This document shows positions 1 to 4,869 of a DNA stretch of 7,269 nt, piece by piece. Position numbers and translations under genes: made by a program. The DNA lies in contig SLPP01000094.1 in the NCBI GenBank assembly GCA_007131945.1, positions 1 to 7,269 on the forward strand. Direction: 5' to 3'. Numbering within the stretch: position 1 is the stretch's first letter; every line of letters begins with the position of its first letter. This stretch comes from Paracoccaceae bacterium (GTDB taxonomy: Bacteria > Pseudomonadota > Alphaproteobacteria > Rhodobacterales > Rhodobacteraceae). Under the pieces are notes generated by a model. The model had not been told where the DNA came from. It was given only the letters and a program-made list of their open reading frames with translations, and searched no databases.

Positions 1-138
1 CCCCTGCGCCCCCTCGGCCCGCCGGTCGAGCCCGGCCACAGCGCGCACTGGGTCAGCCCCGATCGCGCCGCCGAGATGGTCGGCAATCCCGGCGATGCCG
101 CCTTCGTCAGGCAGGTGATGCGAAATCTTCTGGCCTGA
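1..138 (+). CDS. 3' end of an unrecognised protein (partial)
   Basis: An open frame enters from the left edge and ends in TGA at 136-138, giving the last 45 residues of a protein. The codons are GC-rich at third positions, like the neighbouring genes, so this is very probably a real gene tail. The visible peptide has a Pro/Gly-rich stretch, then PGHSAHW and a helical end (FVRQVMRNLLA). A His in a PGH context near the C-terminus, followed by a final helix, is compatible with the catalytic-His region of an alpha/beta hydrolase, but that is a guess from a short piece. The next gene starts 49 bp downstream on the same strand, so co-transcription is possible. Confidence 0.6.
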   Translation, partial: PLRPLGPPVEPGHSAHWVSPDRAAEMVGNPGDAAFVRQVMRNLLA

Positions 139-159
139 ACGCCACCGATCTGGTATCAA
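131..159 (+). promoter_or_regulatory. Weak candidate sigma-70-like promoter for the first L,D-transpeptidase
   Basis: TGGCCT (131-136) and TATCAA (154-159) are 17 bp apart and match the -35 and -10 consensus at 3/6 and 4/6 positions. The following stretch (about 158-172) is A-rich and would give a leader of about 20 nt before the ATG at 188. The -35 overlaps the end of the upstream gene, and read-through from that gene is an equally good explanation. Confidence 0.2.
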
Positions 160-187
160 ACGCAAAAACAAGACGGGCAGTCGGGAC

Positions 188-697
188 ATGTGGGCAATTC
201 GAGCGGGTCTTTCGGCGCTGCTGCTGGCGATTCTCGCGGCGTGTTCAAGCGCCCCCAGCGGGCCGCGCTTCCTCACCTATGACGGGCCGGAGGTGACGCG
301 CGTCATCGTCCAGAAGGAGGAACGCTGGCTGCACCTGATGCATCACGACCAGGTGCTGCAGAGCCATCGCGTGTATCTGGGCGGCAGTCCCAACGGGCAC
401 AAGGAACAGCGCGGCGACAGCCGCACGCCCGAGGGCAACTACTATATCGACCGGCGCAACCCGCGCTCGCGTTTCCACCTCTCGCTCGGCATCTCCTATC
501 CGAACGAGGATGACATCGCCTTTGCCAGGCAGAACGGCGTCGATCCCGGCGGCGACATCTTCATCCACGGCCGCGGCCCGTATTTCCAGCGCGTGAACGG
601 CGACTGGACCGAGGGCTGCATCGCCGTGACCGATGCCGAGATCGAGGTGATCTACGCCATGGTCCGCGACGGCACGCCGATCACCATCCTGCCCTGA
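188..697 (+). CDS. L,D-transpeptidase family lipoprotein (YkuD domain, YafK-like)
   Basis: A 169-residue exported enzyme. Residues 1-19 form a lipoprotein signal: Arg near the N-terminus, a Leu/Ala-rich core and lipobox LAAC with Cys19 as the lipidation site. Ser follows at +2, which by the enterobacterial rule favours the outer membrane. The rest is a YkuD catalytic domain, with substrate-side signature GDSRTPEGNYYI (76-87), catalytic-site His127-Gly128 (IHGRG) and nucleophile Cys144 in TEGCIAVTD. The usual Ser/His-Gly-Cys-Arg pattern is replaced by T-E-G-C-I-A, as in the YafK-like branch. Known family activities are 3-3 crosslinking of peptidoglycan, attachment of lipoproteins to meso-diaminopimelate, or, for E. 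coli YafK/DpaA, cleavage of that attachment. The sequence does not decide between them. GGGA sits just before the ATG at close spacing, and no better start is visible. It converges with the CAP-domain lipoprotein gene. Confidence 0.9.
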   Translation: MWAIRAGLSALLLAILAACSSAPSGPRFLTYDGPEVTRVIVQKEERWLHLMHHDQVLQSHRVYLGGSPNGHKEQRGDSRTPEGNYYIDRRNPRSRFHLSLGISYPNEDDIAFARQNGVDPGGDIFIHGRGPYFQRVNGDWTEGCIAVTDAEIEVIYAMVRDGTPITILP

Positions 698-740
698 CGC
701 GCCCGAACGCAGCCCCGCGGCACCCGGTCCGGTGGTTTCC

Positions 741-756
741 ATCGGGTTAACCGGAT
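741..756. repeat. GGTTAACC palindrome (16 bp, one mismatched pair)
   Basis: ATCGGGTTAACCGGAT reads the same on both strands except for one symmetric mismatch pair. It lies in the 166-bp convergent spacer between the two lipoprotein genes. The same GGTTAACC core recurs in the other convergent spacer at 2683-2690, again followed by GATTGAT. It could be a protein-binding site; no T-tract follows that would make it a terminator. Confidence 0.4.
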
Positions 757-792
757 TGATGTTTGCCTGTCATATCAGCAGCTTGCTTGCCC

Positions 793-807
793 TGCGCAAG
801 TTGCGCA
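793..807. repeat. 15-nt inverted repeat in the convergent spacer
   Basis: TGCGCAA-G-TTGCGCA is a perfect 7-bp inverted repeat around a single base. As RNA it could fold only as a short hairpin (5-6 bp once the loop is allowed for). It has no U-tract on either side, so it is a poor intrinsic terminator. It may be an operator-like site or a 3' stability hairpin for one of the two converging transcripts. The rest of the spacer (698-863) shows no gene, and no T-tract terminator was found in it. Confidence 0.35.
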
Positions 808-863
808 CCCCGCGCCTGCGCGTCGGTTCGCACCCGGCGGGGCCAGGGCCTGTGCCGCCCGGC

Positions 864-1409
864 TCAGAACGCGGCCAGCGGCCCCGGTCCGGCGCGCCCG
901 GTGGTCAGCGCCCACCACAGCTTGCCGTTCGGCTCCTGGTGCCAGGCGAAGCCGATCTCGTTCATCTGCGGATCGAGCAGCAGCCCGCGCGTCTCGCGCG
1001 CCTCGAGCCAGGCGGTGAGCGTCTCGAGCTCGGTCTCGAAGGTCTCCGAGACCAACTCGCCCAGGAAGCGCCCCGGATAGCCCGCACGGTTCGCCCGGTC
1101 GAGCGGCGAGGAACCGTCCGAGCCGAAATGCCAGGGCCGCTGCTGGCGTGCCATGTCGCGCGCATGCACCGCGGCGGCCGCCGTCAGCCGGTCGTTGAGC
1201 TCGACCGGCCGCAGGCCGCGCCGGGCGCGCGCGGCGTTGATCCCGTCGCGCATCCGCGCCTGGATGCGCGGCCCGTCCGAGGGGGCGATCCGGTAGACCG
1301 TCGGCACCGGCCTTCCGTCCGGCCCCATGCGCATCGCGGTATTCGTCGGCCCGCAGGCAGCCAGCGCGGCCGCGGCGACGGTCAGAAGAGGCAGGATCGA
1401 CTTGGTCAT
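864..1409 (-). CDS. CAP (SCP/YkwD-like) domain lipoprotein
   Basis: A 181-residue exported protein. The ATG at 1407-1409 is preferred over an upstream ATG at 1475 because it places a classic lipoprotein signal at the N-terminus (MTKSILPLL, an Ala-rich core, lipobox LAAC with Cys19) and has AGGG about 7 nt upstream. A short linker leads to a CAP domain at about 45-172. It shows HARDM (His82, Asp85, Met86), WHFGSDGSSP (93-102) and RAGYPGRFLGELVSE with Glu118 where the family's GEN glutamate lies. It ends with NEIGFAW (150-156) and a WWALTTG strand (165-171). Bacterial CAP proteins of this type are secreted and often envelope-associated, but their biochemical role is mostly unknown. Two L,D-transpeptidase genes flank it, so a wall-related role is plausible by context only. 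A weak promoter, TTGAAC-17 bp-TAAGGC on the minus strand (1491 to 1463), is the best candidate seen. Confidence 0.88.
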   Translation of the reverse strand: MTKSILPLLTVAAAALAACGPTNTAMRMGPDGRPVPTVYRIAPSDGPRIQARMRDGINAARARRGLRPVELNDRLTAAAAVHARDMARQQRPWHFGSDGSSPLDRANRAGYPGRFLGELVSETFETELETLTAWLEARETRGLLLDPQMNEIGFAWHQEPNGKLWWALTTGRAGPGPLAAF

Positions 1410-1522
1410 GACGGTACCCTGAAGAGGACGTGCAGAACGGACGAACGTGGACGGATTCGCAGGCCTTACCGGCAAGCGCTCCGAAGTTCAAACCCAACTC
1501 GGCGTGATGGGTTCCGAAAAAG

Positions 1523-1551
1523 TTGCCGTGGCGGCGGATTTGCCATAGACT
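1523..1551 (+). promoter_or_regulatory. Candidate sigma-70-type promoter for the Tat-type L,D-transpeptidase
   Basis: TTGCCG (1523-1528), an exact 17-bp spacer and TAGACT (1546-1551) match the -35 and -10 consensus at 4/6 positions each. Transcription would begin near 1558, giving a leader of about 25 nt before ATG 1583. The location in a divergent intergenic region fits. It also argues against a start at the in-frame TTG at 1523, which would then be part of the promoter. Confidence 0.45.
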
Positions 1552-1582
1552 TCAAGGGTTCCGGCTTCGGGGGATGCAGGGA

Positions 1583-2176
1583 ATGGGCAACAGTTCGACG
1601 CCGCGCCTGAACCGGCGCCTTTTCCTGGCGGCGGGAACGGCGGCCGGGGGCATGCTGGCGGCGCCGGCGCTGGCGCGGGTCAACACGGCGGGGCCGGAGG
1701 ATCCGGGCACCGCGACCCGCAACATCATGGGCTTCACCGCGCGGCGCTGGCGCGACCATTTCTCCAGCCTGCGCGGCGGCGCGATCCTGTGCGACACGCA
1801 GAGCCGCTGCGTCCATTTCTGGTCCGAGGACCAGAGCGTCTACCGCCTCTATCCCTCCTCGGTGCCGATGACCGACCAGATGACGCGGCGCGGGCGCACG
1901 CGCGTGGTGCAGAAGGTCGTCGGGCCGAGCTGGTCGCCGACGCCGAACATGCGCCGGCGCAATCCCGAATGGCCGGCCTACGTCCCGCCCGGACCCGACA
2001 ACCCGCTGGGAACGCACGCGCTCTACCTCTCGTGGCAGTATTACCGGGTGCATGGAACGAATGACGACCGCAAGATCGGCCGGCGCGCGTCGAACGGCTG
2101 CATCGGGCTCTACAACCACCATATCGAGGAGCTTTTCGGCTATGCCCGCCTGGGCACACAGGTGTTGCTAATTTGA
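1583..2176 (+). CDS. L,D-transpeptidase (YkuD/ErfK family) with Tat signal
   Basis: A 197-residue exported wall enzyme. I chose ATG 1583 because GGGGGA (1569-1574) is well spaced as a ribosome site and because the twin-arginine signal then lies close to the N-terminus. ATG 1574, three codons upstream, is a possible alternative. Residues 8-31 are a Tat-type signal: RLNRRLFLAAG with Arg11-Arg12, an Ala/Gly-rich core and cleavage after ALA (29-31). The YkuD domain follows: a strand and turn with LYPSS and PMTD (89-98), a WSPTPNMRRRNPEWP motif (117-131), DNPLGTHALYL (139-149), His157-Gly158-Thr-Asn and the nucleophile Cys173 in SNGCIGLYN. The His-to-Cys spacing of 16 is normal. Many relatives have Arg two residues after the Cys, and here it is Gly. 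The expected reaction is meso-DAP crosslinking of peptidoglycan in the periplasm. Tat export is inferred from the motif. Confidence 0.92.
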   Translation: MGNSSTPRLNRRLFLAAGTAAGGMLAAPALARVNTAGPEDPGTATRNIMGFTARRWRDHFSSLRGGAILCDTQSRCVHFWSEDQSVYRLYPSSVPMTDQMTRRGRTRVVQKVVGPSWSPTPNMRRRNPEWPAYVPPGPDNPLGTHALYLSWQYYRVHGTNDDRKIGRRASNGCIGLYNHHIEELFGYARLGTQVLLI

Positions 2177-2250
2177 CGACAAGCCGGGGAAAGACACCGA
2201 GGCTGTGGACAACACCCGTTGCATTTTGCGGGGTCCGGTGTTTTCAGAAA

Positions 2251-2290
2251 TAGGACGATCTGTCGTCTTGAATGCCCTGCAACGGCAGGG
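2251..2290 (+). other. Two consecutive hairpins in the leader of the small membrane-protein gene
   Basis: The first stem pairs 2251-2258 with 2263-2270 (core GACGA/TCGTC, loop TCTG, extended by wobble pairs). The second pairs CCCTGC (2275-2280) with GCAGGG (2285-2290) around an AACG loop. They lie 38-78 nt before the ATG at 2329, so they would be in the 5' untranslated RNA if transcription starts near 2240. They may stabilise the RNA or tune translation. No -35/-10 pair better than 3-4/6 was found in 2177-2328. Confidence 0.35.
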
Positions 2291-2317
2291 TCTCCGCAAG
2301 GATGCCGCGCAATAAAC

Positions 2318-2323
2318 TGGAGG
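2318..2323 (+). promoter_or_regulatory. Strong ribosome-binding site deciding the 2329 start
   Basis: TGGAGG lies 5 nt before ATG 2329, one of the best Shine-Dalgarno matches in the window. It excludes the longer in-frame start at 2272, which would put non-signal-like residues ahead of an otherwise perfect signal peptide. Confidence 0.8.
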
Positions 2324-2328
2324 TTGAC

Positions 2329-2505
2329 ATGAAGAAACTCGCTCTCGCCGCACTGTTCGCCGCCGTCGGCACCGCCGCCATGGCCGGCGCGCTGGCCGAT
2401 CCGATCATCGAGCCCGAAGTCATCGTCGAGCATTCGACGGCCTCGGCGGCCGCGGTGATCATCCCGATCCTCGTGCTCGTCGCCGCCGCGATCGCGCTGC
2501 GCTGA
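2329..2505 (+). CDS. Small signal-peptide/single-pass membrane protein (58 aa), function unknown
   Basis: A 58-residue protein with a clear layout. A Sec signal lies at 1-19 or 1-23 (MKKLALAALF, Ala-rich core, AMA|G at 19/20 or ALA|D at 23/24). A short acidic segment follows (DPIIEPEVIVEH, 24-35), then a small STASAAA turn and a hydrophobic helix at about 41-57 (VIIPILVLVAAAIAL) ending in Arg58. It is therefore probably a tiny periplasm-facing protein held in the inner membrane by its C-terminal helix. Strong ribosome site, signal-peptide grammar and its own terminator make it a real gene despite its size. I recall similar tiny proteins with an EPEV(I/V)VE core in Rhodobacteraceae, but I know of no assigned function. 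It is a single-gene unit, not an operon member. Confidence 0.82.
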   Translation: MKKLALAALFAAVGTAAMAGALADPIIEPEVIVEHSTASAAAVIIPILVLVAAAIALR

Positions 2506-2528
2506 TCCGCGTCCCCCGGGACCGAAGA

Positions 2529-2559
2529 CGGGGCGAGGGTCGGACCCTCGCCCCGTTTT
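2529..2559 (+). terminator. Strong intrinsic terminator after the small membrane-protein gene
   Basis: A perfect 12-bp GC-rich stem (2529-2540 with 2544-2555, loop CGG) is followed directly by TTTT. It begins 24 nt after the stop codon at 2505. Flanking bases (2524-2528 with 2556-2560) can extend the stem with one wobble pair, so the opposite strand also forms a hairpin, though with a poorer T-tract (GTCTTC). It may therefore also back up hemH transcription coming from the right. Confidence 0.93.
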
Positions 2560-2567
2560 CATTCGCG

Positions 2568-2614
2568 CCGGGTTCCGGCCGGGTTCCGACTGTCCCCCGG
2601 GTTCCGACTGTGCC
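2568..2614. repeat. 18-bp tandem repeat (about 2.6 copies)
   Basis: Two adjacent 18-bp units (2579-2596 and 2597-2614) sharing CCGGGTTCCGACTGT differ at only one base (C2594 versus G2612). A partial copy, CCGGGTTCCG (2568-2577), lies just before them at a shorter spacing. The array sits in the non-coding convergent spacer. Replication slippage is the simplest origin, and no function is evident. Confidence 0.75.
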
Positions 2615-2680
2615 CGGCGTTGCGCGACCGGAGCCGCCAGCGCCCGCAAGCCCCATGCCGCCCGCAACAAAAGTTTCATT

Positions 2681-2692
2681 GCGGTTAACCGC
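2681..2692. repeat. Perfect 12-bp palindrome GCGGTTAACCGC
   Basis: This is a fully symmetric 12-mer in the convergent spacer between the small membrane-protein gene and hemH. It shares the GGTTAACC core with the site at 741-756, and both are followed by GATTGAT at slightly different distances. It may be a DNA-binding site; it is too short and lacks a T-tract to act as a terminator. Confidence 0.4.
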
Positions 2693-2727
2693 GCCGATTG
2701 ATACCGTGATTTCAACGACTTGCCGAA

Positions 2728-2745
2728 GCGTCCAACCTTGGACGC
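2728..2745 (-). terminator. Hairpin just downstream of hemH, possible terminator or 3' stabiliser
   Basis: GCGTCCAA-CC-TTGGACGC is a perfect 8-bp inverted repeat with a 2-nt centre, 30 bp beyond the hemH stop on the minus strand. Read in the hemH direction it is followed by TTCGG rather than a run of T, so it is a weak or Rho-assisted terminator at best. The strong hairpin at 2529-2559 lies further along the same path. Confidence 0.45.
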
Positions 2746-2775
2746 CTGCCGGTTTCCCGGCCAGAGCCGCCCGTT

Positions 2776-3903
2776 TCAGCCGGTCCAGCCCCCGAGGTTT
2801 TCCTCGATCACGGCGCAGAGCGCGTCGACATGCGCCGCCCCGTCGTTGAGGCAGGGGATATAGGTGAACTGCTCGCCCCCCGCCTCCTCGAAGCTCTCGC
2901 GGATCTCCTCGTTGATCTCCTCCAGCGTCTCGATGCAGTCGGCCGAGAAGGCCGGCGCGATGACCGCCAGCCGCTTCACCCCCTGCCGCGCCAGCTCGGC
3001 CACGTGATCGACGGTGTAGGGCCTGAGCCACTCCTCCGAGCCGAAGACCGACTGGAAGGTGGTCTGAATCTTCTCCTCCTCCCAGCCCAGCCGCTCGCGC
3101 AGCAGCCGCGTGGTCTTGGCGCACTGGCAGTGATAGGGATCGCCCTCCATCAGGTAGCGCTTCGGCATCCCGTGATACGAGGCGACCAGCACCTCCGGCT
3201 TCTCCCCGGCCGCCTTCCAGGCGGTTTCGACCGACTGCGCCAGCGCCTCGATGTAGCGGGGATGGTCGAAATAGGGCGCGACGGTGCGCGCGGCGGGCTG
3301 CCACTTCTCCTTCATCAGCGCGCGGAAGAACTGGTCGCAGGCGGTGGCCGAGGTGGCGCCGGCGTAATGCGGGTAGAGCGGGAAGAACAGGATCCGCTCG
3401 CACCCCGCCGCGACCAGCGCGCGGACCTTCGATTCGGTCGAGGGATTGCCGTAGCGCATGCAGAAATCAACCACGACCTCGTCGCCGAACCGCGCCGCCA
3501 TCCGCTCGGCGATCTTCGCCGTCTGGTCCCTGGTGATCGTCATCAGCGGGCTTTCGCCCTTGTCGTGGTTCCAGATCGACTTGTAATTCGCCCCCGAGGT
3601 GAAGGGCCGCTTGGTCAGGATGATCAGCTGCAGGAGCGGCTGCCATTTCCACGCCGGGTAGTCGATGACCCGCTTGTCGGACAGGAACTCGTTCAGATAG
3701 CGCCGCATCGACCAGTAATCGTAGTTGTCCGGCGTGCCGAGATTGGCAAGCAGGATGCCGGTCCTCGCCCGCGCGACCGGCGGATGGTCGGCCGGCGCGT
3801 GTTCGAGCCGGCCGGTGCCGGGCGTGTCCCTGTGCACCGGGCAGGCCTCGGCGCCCGGGGTGGCGGATTTCTGGTCGGGCTGTGCATCGAGCATGGCTGG
3901 CAT
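2776..3903 (-). CDS. hemH: Ferrochelatase
   Basis: Inserts Fe2+ into protoporphyrin IX, the last step of protoheme synthesis, at the inner membrane surface. The 375 residues contain the full family signature: TGILLANLGTPD (48-59), the Tyr/Lys-rich segment before ESPL (117-120), FCMRYGNPS (147-155), PLYPHYAGATSA (175-186), active-site His244 in SYHGMPKRY, and IAPAFSADCIETLEEI with catalytic Glu326. The core starts near residue 48. The first 47 residues are a Pro/Ala-rich extension including CPVH and HAPADHPP, which has no catalytic role that I know of. Cys259-x-Cys261 and Cys323, Cys351 and Cys363 are visible. Some alphaproteobacterial ferrochelatases carry a [2Fe-2S] cluster, but whether this one does cannot be settled here. 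The ATG at 3903 has GGAGG 12 nt upstream and AAGGA 2 nt upstream, neither ideal; ATG 3894 is an alternative. It lies 45 bp behind the methyltransferase-like gene and is probably co-transcribed with it. Confidence 0.97.
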   Translation of the reverse strand: MPAMLDAQPDQKSATPGAEACPVHRDTPGTGRLEHAPADHPPVARARTGILLANLGTPDNYDYWSMRRYLNEFLSDKRVIDYPAWKWQPLLQLIILTKRPFTSGANYKSIWNHDKGESPLMTITRDQTAKIAERMAARFGDEVVVDFCMRYGNPSTESKVRALVAAGCERILFFPLYPHYAGATSATACDQFFRALMKEKWQPAARTVAPYFDHPRYIEALAQSVETAWKAAGEKPEVLVASYHGMPKRYLMEGDPYHCQCAKTTRLLRERLGWEEEKIQTTFQSVFGSEEWLRPYTVDHVAELARQGVKRLAVIAPAFSADCIETLEEINEEIRESFEEAGGEQFTYIPCLNDGAAHVDALCAVIEENLGGWTG

Positions 3904-3948
3904 GGTCCTTGGAAACCTCCGGCTGAGATAGCGGCCACGACCGCGGGT

Positions 3949-4794
3949 TCAATCCTCCGCGCCGCCGACCGGGCGGGGCGCGGGTTCGAGCGGGATCTCG
4001 GCGGTGCCCAGCGCCTCGGCCAGCCGGGCCGTGGCCGAACCCGGACGCAGGGGTTTCGGCTGGCTTGCGGCCGGGGCCCAGCCGGTCAGGTAAAGCGTCT
4101 CGACCGTCGCCTGCAGCCGCCCCTCGTCGTCGCCCCAGCGGGCGCGATAGATCGCCTCGGCCCGCGCCACGACCGCGCGCGACAAGGGCGCGGGATGGCG
4201 GCTCGCCAGCGCGTTCCCCTCGCCCATCGCGCGCAGATCCGCGGCAAGATGGCGCAGGTCGCGGTAGAGGACGCGCCGCGTGACGCTGTCGGCGACCGGC
4301 AAGGCGAGCCCGGCGCGCTGCAGAAGCCCGCCCGCGTCGCGGATCTCGGCCATCGGCAGGACGCGCGGCGCGAGCCCGCCGGTGAGGTCGCTCTCGGCCT
4401 GCGCCAGCGCCGCGCGCAGCTCGTGCAGGCTCTGCCCGCCGAAAAACGCGGCCAGGAACAGGCCATCGGGCCGCAGCGCCCGGCGGCACTGGATGATCTG
4501 GCCCAGCGGGTCGTCGGCCCAGTGCAGCGCCAGCGCGTGGATCACCAGGTCATGCGCCCCGGGTTCAAGCGCGAGGACCGGCTCGTCGGCGACGATCCGC
4601 GCGCCGGGCAGCCGGCCCCGCCAGACCTGCGGAAAGGGCGTGACCACCGCCGGCGCCGTAAAGGTTCTGTTAACCTCTTTCAGCCTCTCCTCGACCTCGT
4701 CGGCCATTTCCGCGTGCAGGAACAGCGCCGGCGCCCGGCCGGCGCGAAGGCGCTGCGCGGCAAGGCGGGTCCGGTCGGTCAGGGCAGGGGTCAT
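3949..4794 (-). CDS. BioC/NDUFAF5-like class I methyltransferase-fold protein with degenerate SAM motif
   Basis: A 281-residue cytoplasmic protein. The N-terminal TDRTRLAAQRLRAGR followed by FLHAEMADEVEERLKEVNRTF (first 45 residues) is typical of the BioC/NDUFAF5 group, where a LDLGxGxG loop should follow. Here residues 47-60 read TAPAVVTPFPQVWR, with no glycine-rich loop. Later motifs are intact: HDLVIHALALHWADDP (81-96, the post-II/motif IV strand), RALRPDGLFLAAFFGG (105-120), then EIRDAGGLLQRAGL (150-163). The C-terminal tail (245-281) is Pro-rich. Relatives include the malonyl-ACP O-methyltransferase BioC and NDUFAF5, a complex I assembly factor that hydroxylates an arginine of NDUFS7. 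No biotin genes are nearby, so I lean to the NDUFAF5-like group, as an inference. ATG 4794 was chosen; ATG 4806 (four residues longer) is possible, and neither has a good ribosome site. It is transcribed towards hemH and divergently from comF across 75 bp. Confidence 0.85.
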   Translation of the reverse strand: MTPALTDRTRLAAQRLRAGRAPALFLHAEMADEVEERLKEVNRTFTAPAVVTPFPQVWRGRLPGARIVADEPVLALEPGAHDLVIHALALHWADDPLGQIIQCRRALRPDGLFLAAFFGGQSLHELRAALAQAESDLTGGLAPRVLPMAEIRDAGGLLQRAGLALPVADSVTRRVLYRDLRHLAADLRAMGEGNALASRHPAPLSRAVVARAEAIYRARWGDDEGRLQATVETLYLTGWAPAASQPKPLRPGSATARLAEALGTAEIPLEPAPRPVGGAED

Positions 4795-4869
4795 GCCACA
4801 GGTCATGGCAGCCCGGGCCGCGGAGTCAAGGGCCCGGAAACCGGGAGGACGGGTCGGAATGGAGCGGCC

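Noticed and set aside
1523..1582. Upstream TTG (1523) as start of the Tat-type L,D-transpeptidase
   Set aside because: It has no ribosome site, would bury the Tat signal behind 20 extra residues, and coincides with a plausible -35 box.
732..1610. A 292-residue plus-strand frame over the CAP lipoprotein gene
   Set aside because: It covers the CAP gene in antisense, and its own product has a low-complexity Arg/Pro/Gly composition without signal or domain.
2173..2201. TTGACG (2173-2178) as a -35 box for the small membrane-protein gene
   Set aside because: It matches the -35 at 5/6 positions, but the sequence 17 bp on (ACCGAG) has no resemblance to a -10 box.
2194..2247. Possible terminator after the second L,D-transpeptidase (ACACCG ... 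CGGTGTTTT)
   Set aside because: The arms are only 6 bp and almost 40 nt apart, with an irregular interior. It is too weak to call.
2830..4869. A very long open frame on the plus strand running opposite hemH and the methyltransferase into comF
   Set aside because: It is the antisense shadow of GC-rich genes whose third-position bias removes stops. Its translation is Arg/Gly/Pro-rich with no domain, and hemH is unmistakable on the other strand. Only the part from 4870 (comF) is real.
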